Assembly: GCA_019419545.1 (NCBI GenBank)
Contig: DXZT01000031.1
Span: 8,691-72,690 of the forward strand
DNA: 64,000 bases
Direction of reading: 5' to 3'
Source: Collinsella sp.
Lineage (GTDB): Bacteria > Actinomycetota > Coriobacteriia > Coriobacteriales > Coriobacteriaceae
The translations under genes were made by a program, and so were the position numbers. Positions 23,539-33,100 of the stretch are shown here, piece after piece; positions within the stretch are counted from its first letter, which is position 1; every line of letters starts with the position of its first letter. The notes beneath the pieces were generated by a model. The model made no database searches, was not told where the DNA came from, and saw only the letters and a list, made by a program, of their open reading frames with translations.

Positions 23539-25491
23539 ATGACAGCCGCCGATCCCAAAAAGAAAAAGAAGAAGCGCAAGAAGAAAGAGTCCCTTGAGCA
23601 TAAGCGCAACCGCATCCTGGTAGCACTGGGCATTTTTGCCGTTGTTTATGCCCTCGACGAGCTCGGCGCCCTCGCTATCGCATTTGGGGAGCCCGGCAAC
23701 ATCTACGCCAGCTTTGTGCTGTTCCTCGTGCCGTTTTTGATTGCCGGCTACGACGTACTGCAAAAGGCATTCAATAACATCCGCCGCGGCAAGGCCTTCG
23801 ACGAGAGCTTCCTCATGGCCGTCGCGACCATCGGCGCGTTTGCCATGGTGCTCTTCCCCGACACCGACCCGCACATGGCCGAAGGCGCCGCTGTCATGCT
23901 GTTCTACCAGGTCGGCGAGTTGTTCCAGGCATACGCCGTGGGCAAGAGCCGCAAGTCGATCAGTGCCATGATGGACATCGCGCCCGACTACGCTAACGTC
24001 GAGCAAGCCGACGGCACACTCGAACAGGTCTTTCCCGATGACATCGCCGTCGGCACCGTGATCGTGGTCAAGCCCGGCGAGCGCGTGCCTATCGACGGCG
24101 TCATCGTCGAGGGCGAAACCCAGCTCGACACCGCCGCACTCACGGGCGAGTCGGTCCCCCGCCCGGCCAAGACCGGCGACGATATCATCAGCGGTTGCAT
24201 CAACATGACGGGCCTCATCCACGTGCGCACCACCAAGCCCTTTGGCGAGTCAACCGTCGCGCGTGTTCTGGAGCTCGTGGAGAATGCCAGCGAAAAGAAG
24301 GCGCGCACCGAGAACTTCATCACGCGCTTTGCCCGCGTCTACACCCCCGCCGTCACTGGCGCTGCCGCGGTGCTCGCGCTTGGCGGCGGCCTGGTGACTG
24401 GCGCTTGGTCCGATTGGATCCTGCGCGGCCTGACCTTCCTGGTCGTCAGCTGCCCGTGCGCCCTCGTGATCAGCGTACCGTTGAGTTTCTTTGGCGGCAT
24501 CGGCGGCGCGTCCAGGCTGGGCGTTCTCATCAAGGGCTCCAACTACCTCGAGACGCTCGCCGACGTGGACACCATCGTCTTCGACAAAACGGGCACCCTC
24601 ACCAACGGCACGTTCTCAGTCGTCGCGTTGCACCCCGAGGCTGGCTATACCGAGCAGTCGCTGCTCGAAGTCGTAGCCCTTGCTGAGTCGTTCTCCGATC
24701 ACCCCATCGCGCAGTCCGTGCGCGACGCCTACCAGGGCGAGGTCGACCCCAAGCGCGTGAGCGACTCCGCCAACGACGCGGGCCACGGCGTGACGGCAAC
24801 CATCGACGGCAAGCACGTCGTCGTTGGCAACGCCAAAATGCTCGCCGCGGCCGGCGTTGAAGCACCGGACTGTGAGGTTGTCGGCACGATCCTCCACGTG
24901 CTCGTTGACGGCGTGTACGCCGGCCACATCGTGATTGCAGACACCGTTAAGGCCGATGCGGAGCAAACGATTCGCGACCTGCATGCCGCCGGTATCAACC
25001 GCACCGTCATGCTCACGGGCGACCGCGAGGAGGTTGCAGCGTCTGTGGCCAAGCAACTCGGTCTCGACGAGTTCCACGCGCAGCTCCTGCCGGGCGACAA
25101 GGTCGAGCGCGTTGAGGCGCTACTCGCGGCCGAAAGTGGCAAGGGCAAGCTCGCCTTTGTCGGCGACGGTATCAACGACGCTCCTGTGCTTACGCGCGCC
25201 GATGTGGGCATTGCCATGGGCGCCATGGGCTCCGACGCCGCGATCGAGGCCGCCGACGTGGTGCTGATGGACGACAAGCCGTCCAACATTTCCCGCGCGA
25301 TCCGCGTGGCGCGCAAGACCATGTCGATTGTTTGGCAGAACATAATCTTTGCGCTGGGCATTAAGCTGCTGATCCTTGTGCTGGCAGCGCTGGGTATCGC
25401 CAATATGTGGCTTGCCGTCTTTGGCGACGTAGGCGTGGCGATCATCGCTATCCTGAACGCCATGCGCGCGATGGGTGTCAAGAACCTGTAG
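23539..25491 (+). CDS. P1B-type Zn2+/Cd2+-exporting ATPase
   Basis: The 650-residue membrane ATPase has a Lys-rich cytosolic start and lacks an N-terminal HMA domain. It has the actuator motif TGES (about residue 202), the transmembrane metal site CPC (305-307), the phosphorylated Asp349 in DKTGTLTNG, SDHPIAQ (the P1B HP motif) and GDGINDAP. The last helix contains GDVGVAIIAILNAMR, whose Asp is the second metal ligand of P1B-2 zinc/cadmium/lead pumps such as ZntA. It exports divalent metal using ATP. The start is ATG 23539 with GAGAGG upstream. Confidence 0.95.
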   Translation: MTAADPKKKKKKRKKKESLEHKRNRILVALGIFAVVYALDELGALAIAFGEPGNIYASFVLFLVPFLIAGYDVLQKAFNNIRRGKAFDESFLMAVATIGAFAMVLFPDTDPHMAEGAAVMLFYQVGELFQAYAVGKSRKSISAMMDIAPDYANVEQADGTLEQVFPDDIAVGTVIVVKPGERVPIDGVIVEGETQLDTAALTGESVPRPAKTGDDIISGCINMTGLIHVRTTKPFGESTVARVLELVENASEKKARTENFITRFARVYTPAVTGAAAVLALGGGLVTGAWSDWILRGLTFLVVSCPCALVISVPLSFFGGIGGASRLGVLIKGSNYLETLADVDTIVFDKTGTLTNGTFSVVALHPEAGYTEQSLLEVVALAESFSDHPIAQSVRDAYQGEVDPKRVSDSANDAGHGVTATIDGKHVVVGNAKMLAAAGVEAPDCEVVGTILHVLVDGVYAGHIVIADTVKADAEQTIRDLHAAGINRTVMLTGDREEVAASVAKQLGLDEFHAQLLPGDKVERVEALLAAESGKGKLAFVGDGINDAPVLTRADVGIAMGAMGSDAAIEAADVVLMDDKPSNISRAIRVARKTMSIVWQNIIFALGIKLLILVLAALGIANMWLAVFGDVGVAIIAILNAMRAMGVKNL

Positions 25492-25507
25492 CGCCTGTGG
25501 TCCCTCC

Positions 25508-25637
25508 GGCCGGGACCGGGCTTGGTTTTGAAAACGTCCTCGACCAATGAAGCGCCCCCGTTCTGCTCCTTCGGAGCTACGAACGGGGGCGCTTCTGGTC
25601 TGCGGAGTGTTTTCAAAAACCAAGCCCGGTCCCGGCC
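25508..25637. terminator. Nested 130-bp hairpin between convergent genes
   Basis: The outer arms GGCCGGGACCGGGCTTGGTT (from 25508) and AACCAAGCCCGGTCCCGGCC (to 25637) are perfect complements and extend inward. An inner 15-bp stem GAAGCGCCCCCGTTC/GAACGGGGGCGCTTC lies at 25549-25595. It lies between the ATPase and the convergent MntR-type gene and should stop transcription both ways. Confidence 0.8.
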
Positions 25638-25715
25638 TGCGGTAACGTTGCTGGCGGTTCTTGGGCATCGCTTGCTGGCGGGGTTCCTTGTCTGAGTTGG
25701 ACTTGGTTGGCGGGG

Positions 25716-26093
25716 CTACTGGTCCCGGTCGCTGTCCCGTCCCAGCATCGCCCTCAGCTTCTCAAAGCTTTCCTCGCTCAGGCAGTGCTCCATGTGGCAG
25801 CCCTCTTGCGACGCGACCTCAGCCGAAACACCCGCATCCTCCAGCAGCCCCACGAAAAAGCAGTGGCGCTCCCACATTTGACGGGCAACCTCAAGACCGC
25901 GTTCCGTCAGATGCACGTCGCGTTTGCCCATCTCCACGTAGCCGGTGCTCTCCAAGGCCGCCATGGCTTTAGAGACGCTTGCTTTGGTTACGCCCAAGTA
26001 TTCGGCAACGTCGATCGAGCGCACGATGCCCTGACGTTCCGATAGAACGTAGATCGATTCGAGATAGTCTTCTCCGGATTCACGCAGGGCCAT
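25716..26093 (-). CDS. DtxR/MntR family metal-dependent regulator
   Basis: The 125-residue protein has the DtxR-type N-terminus MALRESGEDYLESIYVLSE and a helix-turn-helix SIDVAEYLGVTKASVSKAM. The dimerisation domain includes ARQMWERHCFFVGLLEDAGV and EGCHMEHCLSEESFEKL. The E..C..E/H pattern is the metal site of short, SH3-lacking members such as MntR. It should sense Mn2+ or Fe2+. Its own upstream region holds TTAGGCAAAG and GTTAGCCTTTG half-sites that could be its boxes. No transporter is adjacent. Confidence 0.88.
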   Translation of the reverse strand: MALRESGEDYLESIYVLSERQGIVRSIDVAEYLGVTKASVSKAMAALESTGYVEMGKRDVHLTERGLEVARQMWERHCFFVGLLEDAGVSAEVASQEGCHMEHCLSEESFEKLRAMLGRDSDRDQ

Positions 26094-26232
26094 GGGCCGC
26101 CTTTCGCGATGGCTTCTAGTTAGCCTTTGGATACTTTTGCTTGATTTACTTTACCGCAAAAGTTGCCCATGTCTTACTACTTTGCCTAAAAGTTAGCCGT
26201 GTTTCACAAAACGTGCGGGACGAAAACAAAAT

Positions 26233-26272
26233 GGGGACGCCCCGCAAGGAGTGTCCCCAGGCACCGGGTGCC
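26233..26272. repeat. GGGGAC-type short hairpins
   Basis: GGGGAC (26233) pairs with GTCCCC (26253), followed at once by GGCACCGGGTGCC. It resembles the other GGGAC hairpins of the window and lies just past the end of the Cof-type phosphatase gene. Confidence 0.45.
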
Positions 26273-26281
26273 GGCCCGCAG

Positions 26282-27052
26282 TTACATCAGCCCAAAGTGC
26301 TTGGCGGCGTTGTAGATGCCGTCGTCATCCACGGCGGTCGTCACATAGGTCGCTGCAGCTTTCACGGTCTCCTGCGCGTTGCCCATGGCCACACTTGTGC
26401 CCACGGCCGAGAACATCGACAGGTCGTTCTCGCCGTCGCCAAAGGCAATCGCCTCGCTCGCGTCGACACCCAGGCGTTCCAGCGTCGCCGCGACACCCAG
26501 GTCCTTACCGCCGTTGGCAGGGATAATGTCGCAGAACAAATCACACCAGCGCGTAGTGAGAGAATGCGACACCGCGTCGGTCACGATATGTTCGTCGGCA
26601 GGGTCCACAAAGGCGCAGAACTGGTAGACCGGCGCATCGAAGGCATGCTCAAACGGTTCCTCGTGGTAGACAATCCCCGCGTTGCTGCCGGCCGTCACCA
26701 CGCGCTCGGACAGGCGGTTCACAAACGAGTTCTCGCCCTGCATACACAGCGAGTCATAGCGCCCCTGCGCCACCTGGTCCACAATCGCCGCGACGTCGTC
26801 CGAATCGATCGGGCAGCTGCGGTAAACGCCCTTGGCATCAAAACAGTGCTGACCCGAAAGCGTGATGTACGCATCCCAACCAAGATCGAACAGCCAATCG
26901 GGCATCTGATAGGTCGGGCGACCCGTGGCGATCACGCACGCAATCCCCTGCTCATGAAAGCTGTCGAGCACCTGCTGCGCCGACGCCGGAATCCGATGGG
27001 TCTTAAAGCTCAGCAACGTGCCGTCGATATCGAAAAACGCGGCCTTGATCAT
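26282..27052 (-). CDS. HAD superfamily Cof-type phosphatase
   Basis: The 256-residue protein begins MIKAAFFDIDGTLLSF with the nucleophile Asp in DIDGT. It has ATGRP (motif II), a C2 cap, then the motif III lysine and the motif IV GDGENDLSMF. This is the IIB/Cof layout of sugar-phosphate or flavin-phosphate phosphatases. It starts 6 nt after the stop of the ABC-F gene, whose last codons include its GAGGAG ribosome site, so the two are coupled. Substrate unknown. Confidence 0.92.
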   Translation of the reverse strand: MIKAAFFDIDGTLLSFKTHRIPASAQQVLDSFHEQGIACVIATGRPTYQMPDWLFDLGWDAYITLSGQHCFDAKGVYRSCPIDSDDVAAIVDQVAQGRYDSLCMQGENSFVNRLSERVVTAGSNAGIVYHEEPFEHAFDAPVYQFCAFVDPADEHIVTDAVSHSLTTRWCDLFCDIIPANGGKDLGVAATLERLGVDASEAIAFGDGENDLSMFSAVGTSVAMGNAQETVKAAATYVTTAVDDDGIYNAAKHFGLM

Positions 27053-27058
27053 CCTCGC

Positions 27059-28918
27059 CTACTCCTCGCCCTCGAGCTTCTCGCTCGCCTCGAGCCACGC
27101 CATCTCCAACTCGTCCATGGCGGCGTGGGCCTCGTCGATCTTTGCCTGCTGCTCGCCCAGCGCCGTGTAATTGGTGGGGTCGACCTGCGCCATCGCAGCC
27201 TCGGCCTCCTCCACGCGAGCGCGCTGCGTCTCCATCTTGCGCTCGAGCGAGCTCACCTCGCGGCGGAGCTTCTGGCGCTCGGCGTTGGAAAGACCGTTGG
27301 GCTGCCCGCTCGTCTTGGGCTTTTCGGCCGCAACCGCTGCGGCGCCGGTGTCGAACGTGCCGGTCTTGGCACTCGGTGCGCCCACGGGCTCGCCCTCGGC
27401 CGTGGCGTTGCACAGGCGCAGGTACTGGTCCACGCCGCCGGGCATATGCGTCAGGTGACCGTCGAGCAGCGCCCACTGCTGGTCGGTCACGCGCTCCATC
27501 AAGAAGCGGTCGTGCGTCACCAGGATCAGCGTGCCGGGCCAGCCGTCGAGCAGGTCCTCGACAATCGCCAGCATATCGGTATCCAGGTCGTTGCCGGGCT
27601 CGTCCAGGATAAGCACGTTGGGCTCGTCCAGGATCGTCAGCAGCAGCGACAGGCGACGGCGCTGGCCGCCCGAAAGATCGCCGATGCGACTCCAGAGCTG
27701 CTGTGTCGTAAAGCCCAGGCGCTCGCAAAGTTTCTCTGGCGAAGTCTCCTTGCCGTCGATGACGTAGTACTTCTTATAGTGGCTGAGCACCTCGCGGATC
27801 GTGTCGCCCATGTAGGGTTCGAGCTCCTCGAGCTGCTGCGACAGCACGCCAAAGCGCACCGTCTGGCCGATCTTCACGCGGCCGCGCAGGGGCGCGATCT
27901 TGCCCTGGATCACGTCGAGCAAAGTCGACTTGCCGGCGCCGTTCTCGCCCAAAAGACCATAGCGGTCGCCCGCACCAATGAGCCAGGTCACGTCGTTGAG
28001 CACCTGCTTGGGCGCGCCATCGGTATCCGCATAGCCGGCGTCCACGTCGACCACATCGATAACCTGCTTGCCCAGGCGGCTCACGGCCAGGCGCTTGAGC
28101 TCCAGCTCGTCACGCACGGGCGGCACGTCGGCGATCAGCTCGCGAGCGGCATCCACGCGAAACTTGGGCTTGGTGGAGCGCGCCTGGGCACCGCGGCTCA
28201 GCCACGCGAGCTCCTTACGTGCCATGTTGCGACGGCGCTCCTCGGTAACCGCGGCCATGCGGTCGCGTTCCACGCGCTGCAGGATATATGCCGAATAGCC
28301 GCCCTCGAAGGGATCGACCTGGCCGTCGTGAACCTCCCACATGCTGGTGCAGACCTCGTCCAAGAACCAGCGATCGTGCGTGACCACGAGCATCGCGCCC
28401 TGACCGCGCTGCCAGCGGGCCTTTAAGTGACGCGCAAGCCAGTTGATGGTGCGCATGTCCAGATGGTTGGTGGGCTCATCGAGCATGAGCACGTCATAGT
28501 CGCCGATCAGCAGGCGCGCGAGGTCCACGCGGCGGCGCTGACCGCCCGAGAGCTCGCCTACCATGCCCTCCCAGGGCACATCGCTAATGAGGCCGGCGAG
28601 GATCTGGCGCGTACGGGGGCTCGACGCCCACTCGTACTCGGGGGCGTCACCCACAACGGCATGATGCACGGTATCGGTATCGACAAGCTGGTCCTTTTGG
28701 CCGAGTAGACCGATCGTGATGCCGCGGCGGTGCGTCACGCGTCCGTCATCGGGCTCCAGCGTGCCGGCGAGCACGCTCAGCAGCGTCGACTTGCCGTCGC
28801 CGTTTTTACCGACAATACCAATGCGGTCGCCCTCGCCCACGCCGAGCGTCACGCTATCGAAAATATGCTTGGTGGGAAACTCTAGGCTGACGGAATCGCA
28901 TCCCAAAAGAATCGCCAT
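27059..28918 (-). CDS. ABC-F family ATPase
   Basis: The 619-residue soluble protein has two ABC domains: Walker A GKNGDGKSTLL and GENGAGKSTLL, signatures LSGGQRRRVDLA and LSGGQRRRLSLL, and Walker B LMLDEPTNH and LILDEPGND. The interdomain linker is Arg-rich. A C-terminal coiled coil (about residues 540-610, with KLRREVSSLERKMETQ) resembles Uup. No membrane domain exists, which fits translation-factor or ribosome-protection roles of ABC-F proteins. The second Walker B carries G in place of T in the usual DEPTN. The start is ATG 28918 with GAAGGAG upstream; the longer frame to 29113 runs through a repeat. Confidence 0.93.
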   Translation of the reverse strand: MAILLGCDSVSLEFPTKHIFDSVTLGVGEGDRIGIVGKNGDGKSTLLSVLAGTLEPDDGRVTHRRGITIGLLGQKDQLVDTDTVHHAVVGDAPEYEWASSPRTRQILAGLISDVPWEGMVGELSGGQRRRVDLARLLIGDYDVLMLDEPTNHLDMRTINWLARHLKARWQRGQGAMLVVTHDRWFLDEVCTSMWEVHDGQVDPFEGGYSAYILQRVERDRMAAVTEERRRNMARKELAWLSRGAQARSTKPKFRVDAARELIADVPPVRDELELKRLAVSRLGKQVIDVVDVDAGYADTDGAPKQVLNDVTWLIGAGDRYGLLGENGAGKSTLLDVIQGKIAPLRGRVKIGQTVRFGVLSQQLEELEPYMGDTIREVLSHYKKYYVIDGKETSPEKLCERLGFTTQQLWSRIGDLSGGQRRRLSLLLTILDEPNVLILDEPGNDLDTDMLAIVEDLLDGWPGTLILVTHDRFLMERVTDQQWALLDGHLTHMPGGVDQYLRLCNATAEGEPVGAPSAKTGTFDTGAAAVAAEKPKTSGQPNGLSNAERQKLRREVSSLERKMETQRARVEEAEAAMAQVDPTNYTALGEQQAKIDEAHAAMDELEMAWLEASEKLEGEE

Positions 28919-28963
28919 ATGCCCTGCTCCTTCGTAGAAATTCAACGTTCTCCATGATAGCGA

Positions 28964-29004
28964 AAACCACCACAAAGGGGACGGGCGCCTTCGTGGTGGT
29001 TTTG
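28964..29004. repeat. GGGACAGGCACC hairpin repeat, copy 4
   Basis: AAAACCACCACAAAGG and CCTTCGTGGTGGTTTT around GGACGGGCG. An A-to-C or G change in one arm is compensated by pairing or wobble in the other. It sits between pstB and the ABC-F gene. Confidence 0.85.
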
Positions 29005-29121
29005 GGCAAGCGCACCAGCACACGACACAAAAAGGCGGGCCATCTCCCGCAAGAGATGACCCGCCTCTCCAATCAGTCCCGTGGCGACCGTGGCCGCCAC
29101 GGGCCTCAAGCATGTTCCGGA

Positions 29122-29990
<869 letters not shown>

Positions 29991-29994
<4 letters not shown>

Positions 29995-30917
29995 TCGGCC
30001 GTCATCCTCCTTGCCAGTTGCTTGCCCACGATACGGGCGACTACGTTAAACAGCAGCACGCAAATCATCAGCAGTGCCGCGGTGCCCCAGACGATCTGCT
30101 GGGCCTCGGGGCTGCCCTCGCCATAGATCTTGTAGATGTGCACGGCCAGCGACTCGCCGGGACGGAACACGTTCCAGGCGCAGGTGGGGCTCGACAGGTT
30201 AAAGCTCAAGAAGTTCAGGCAAACCGGCGAGCTCATGCCCGAGGTAAAGAGCAGCGCCGCGGCCTCGCCAAAGACACGGCCGGCCGAAAGCACGATGCCG
30301 GTCACGATGGCGGGCATGGCCTCGGGGATCAGAATGTGCAGCGTGGCCTCCCAGCGGGTGAGTCCCATGGCCAGGCACGCATCGCGCTGGGCTTGCGGCA
30401 CGTCCTCGAGTGCCTGCTGGATCACGCGCACCAGGATGGGGATGTTGAACATGGTGAGCGCGACGGCGCCGGAGATGATGGAGTACTTCCAGCCCAGCTG
30501 CACCGAGAACACCAGAAAGCCGAACATGCCTACGACAATGGAGGGCAGCGAGGACAGCGTCTCGATGGCGGTCGAGGCGATGTCGCGAATAGGCCCATCG
30601 GGCGCGTACTCAACCAAAAAGACCGCGCCGCCCAGGCTAATGGGCACCGAGATGATCAGGGTGATCAGCAGCAGATAGAACGAGTCGAACAGCTGGTAGA
30701 GCACGCCGCCCTGCGTTCCGTTGGCGCGTGCGGGCTGCGTGAGAAAGCCCGGCTGGAACAGCGTCGAGATACCCTCGAACAGGATGTAGGCCACCATGGA
30801 GACGACGATAAGCATGACGATGGCGACAATCGCCGTCAGCACGCCCGTGGCGATGCGGTCCTGCTTTTGGACACGCCCGAGTCTCGCCTCGTCGATGTGG
30901 ATGCGCGTGCTAGCCAC
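29991..30917 (-). CDS. pstA: Phosphate ABC transporter permease
   Basis: The 308-residue inner-membrane protein has six helices and the permease EAA-type loop (ACLAMGLTRWEATLHILIPEAMPAI). SLPSIVVGMFGFLVF and AGRVFGEAAALLFT are typical of PstA. It pairs with PstC to form the channel. The start is GTG 30917, overlapping the pstC end by 8 nt with GGGGG upstream. Confidence 0.95.
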
Positions 30918-31818
30918 GAGCCTTCGCCCCCTTGCGGCCGATAAGGTGGATGATCAGGATAAAGATGAGGCTCATGCCCATCAGCAGCAGACCGAGCGCC
31001 CACAGAACGTCGTCCTGGGCCGAGCCCTCGGCATAGACCGCCATGGACGTGGTGAGCGTGGTGGTAATGGTCGAGGCAGGCGACAGCAGCGACGTCGGCA
31101 TGGCCTCGATGCCGCCGATAACCATGCGCACGGCGAGCGTTTCGCCAAAGGCGCGGGTCATGCCAAGGATGACCGCGGTCATGAGCGACGGCATGGCGGA
31201 CTTGAGCACCACGTGCCAGATGGTCTGCCAGCGGGTGTAGCCCAGCGCGAGCGAACCCTGGCGGTAGCTATCGGGCACGGCGCGCAGGCCATCGACCGAA
31301 AGCGTGGTCATCGTCGGCAGAATCATGACGGCCAGCACGATGGCGCCGGGCAAGATGCCCAGGCCTGTGCTCACGTGGAAAACGCTCTTCATAAGGCCGA
31401 CGACCACGTGAAAACCGATCAGGCCAAAGACGACCGAGGGAATACCGGTCAAAAGCTCAATGAGCGGCTGAAAAACCCTGGAGCCAAACTTAGGCTGAAT
31501 CTCGACCGCAAAGATGGCAGAGCCGATGGCGATGGGCAGCGCGATAAGCGTGGAGAGCACCATGACCGCAAACGAGGTGACGATCAGGGGCAGGGCGCCG
31601 GTATAGGGCAGGCCGTTTTCGGCCGTGTTGGCCAGGTCCCACTTGGTACCGGTAAAAAACTCGACGACCGAGACGCCGTCCTTGAGAAAAGCCGAGAGAC
31701 CCTTTTGGGCGACCATAAAGATGAGCGCGGCAACGACAAGCGTCACGAGCGCTACGCACGCACCCGTGACGCCCAGGCCCACGTTCTCAAGCTCGCGCTT
31801 TGGCAGCTGTTTTGCCAT
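30910..31818 (-). CDS. pstC: Phosphate ABC transporter permease
   Basis: The 302-residue protein has about six helices with TGIPSVVFGLIGFHVVV and the coupling loop ALGYTRWQTIWHVVLKSAMPSL, matching PstC. It follows pstS by 24 nt. The N-terminal SAFLKDGVSVVEFFTGTKWD is the periplasm-side segment common in PstC. GAAAGG precedes ATG 31818. Confidence 0.95.
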   Translation of the reverse strand: MAKQLPKRELENVGLGVTGACVALVTLVVAALIFMVAQKGLSAFLKDGVSVVEFFTGTKWDLANTAENGLPYTGALPLIVTSFAVMVLSTLIALPIAIGSAIFAVEIQPKFGSRVFQPLIELLTGIPSVVFGLIGFHVVVGLMKSVFHVSTGLGILPGAIVLAVMILPTMTTLSVDGLRAVPDSYRQGSLALGYTRWQTIWHVVLKSAMPSLMTAVILGMTRAFGETLAVRMVIGGIEAMPTSLLSPASTITTTLTTSMAVYAEGSAQDDVLWALGLLLMGMSLIFILIIHLIGRKGAKARG

Positions 31819-31842
31819 TGCAAACCTTTCCGGGGCGATTGC

Positions 31843-32781
31843 TTATTTAGCAGAGACCTTACCGCTGGCGTCCTTGACGACCTTCATGGTAGAGACGGGG
31901 ATAAAGCCCTGCTCCTCGACGAGTTTGCCCTGGACGTCGTCGGAAAGCATGAACTCCAGGAAGGCCTTGGTGGCCTCGTCGGCGTCCTTCGCGCAGTACA
32001 TGTGCTCGGTAGCCCAGATCTTGAAGGAGTCGTCGGTGACGTTTGCGCTCTTGGGCTCCACGCCCTCGACCTTGATGGCGTTGAACTTGGAGTCGTCGAA
32101 GTGCGAGAAGTCGAGGTAGGAGATGGCATTGTCGGTGCTGCCCATCTGAGTCTGGACGTCGCCGGACTTGTCGAGCTCGGCGTCGCCCTTAAAGTCGACG
32201 GCCTCGTCGCCAAAGACGGCGGCCTCGAAGGTGGCGCGGGTGCCGGAGCCTGCCTTGCGGTTGAGGACGACGATCTTGGCGTCGTCGCCGCCGACCTCCT
32301 TCCAGTTGGTGATCTGGCCGGAGAAGATGCCCTTGAGCTGCTCGAGGGACAGATCATCGACCTTGACGTTCTTGGAGACGACAGGGCCCATGCCCACGAC
32401 GGCGACCTCGTGATCGACGAGGCTCTTGACCTGATCGGCCTCGAGCTTGGTCTCGGCGAAGACGTCGGAGTTACCGATAGTAACGGTGCCGGCGGCAACA
32501 GCGGTCAGGCCCTTGCCCGAACCGTTGCCCGAACCGGAGACGGAGACGTCGGGATTGGCATCCATAAACTTCTCGGCAGCAGCCTCGACGAGAGCCTGGA
32601 ACGAGGAGGCGCCGTCGTAGGTCACCTCGCCGGAGACGGACTCGGCAGCAGCGGCGCTGCCCTCAGCAGCGGTGTTGGCGGCGCCGGAGCCGCCGCAACC
32701 AACGAGACCGAGACCGACAATGCTGGCAAGACCACCAGCGAGGCCGAGGAACTGACGACGAGAATAAGCCTGATCGAGCAT
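31843..32781 (-). CDS. pstS: Phosphate-binding lipoprotein, Tat-type signal
   Basis: The 312-residue extracellular binding protein captures phosphate for PstCAB. Its N-terminus has a twin-arginine signal (SRRQFLGLAGG) that runs into a lipobox (LVGC, Cys about residue 28), so it is predicted to be exported folded and lipid-anchored. Ligand loops YDGASSFQAL, NRKAGSGTRATFE and STDNAISYLDFS fit the PstS fold. The start is ATG 32781, with AAAGGAAG upstream. It is the first gene of pstSCAB. No PhoB-type box was recognised. Confidence 0.93.
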   Translation of the reverse strand: MLDQAYSRRQFLGLAGGLASIVGLGLVGCGGSGAANTAAEGSAAAAESVSGEVTYDGASSFQALVEAAAEKFMDANPDVSVSGSGNGSGKGLTAVAAGTVTIGNSDVFAETKLEADQVKSLVDHEVAVVGMGPVVSKNVKVDDLSLEQLKGIFSGQITNWKEVGGDDAKIVVLNRKAGSGTRATFEAAVFGDEAVDFKGDAELDKSGDVQTQMGSTDNAISYLDFSHFDDSKFNAIKVEGVEPKSANVTDDSFKIWATEHMYCAKDADEATKAFLEFMLSDDVQGKLVEEQGFIPVSTMKVVKDASGKVSAK

Positions 32782-32984
32782 GATCTTCCTTTCATACATG
32801 CGACTCGCGGGCACCCCGCCCGCTTTGCTGTTTGGAAAGATACGGCCCCGACCGGGCAGCGCCCGCGCCAACTGCGGTTTTTTACGGGCATCTGATAGAC
32901 CCTTACCGCAAGCGCGGCTCGGCTTTACAAACGAATAACAAACCCGCCACCAAGCATGACCCGCCTTTTACACCAATAAAAACA

Positions 32985-33053
32985 AAGTTGCGGTGAAATA
33001 GTTCCTGCTTGGCCATCAAATGGCCCATTCTAGGAACTATTCCACCGCAACTT
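32985..33053. repeat. GCGGTGGAATAG hairpin, copy 1
   Basis: AAGTTGCGGTGAAATAGTTC (from 32985) is complementary, with one mismatch, to GAACTATTCCACCGCAACTT (to 33053). An inner GGCCAT/ATGGCC stem lies at 33011-33025. The same outer arms recur at 36285-36352. The rest of the 32782-33100 gap holds the pstS upstream region and no gene. Confidence 0.8.
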
Positions 33054-33100
33054 AAAAAACCCGGACGAAAGGGGTGCTAAGTTGTTAAAACGCCGCAGCC

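Noticed and set aside
27003..27728. Arg-rich minus-strand frame inside the ABC-F gene
   Set aside because: Out-of-frame overlap with well-supported ABC motifs.
26141..28426. 761-codon plus-strand frame
   Set aside because: Shadow of the Cof and ABC-F genes, with His/Arg/Leu-rich content and no domain.
30796..32895. 699-codon plus-strand frame
   Set aside because: Antisense to pstC and pstS; composition is typical of a GC-rich shadow.
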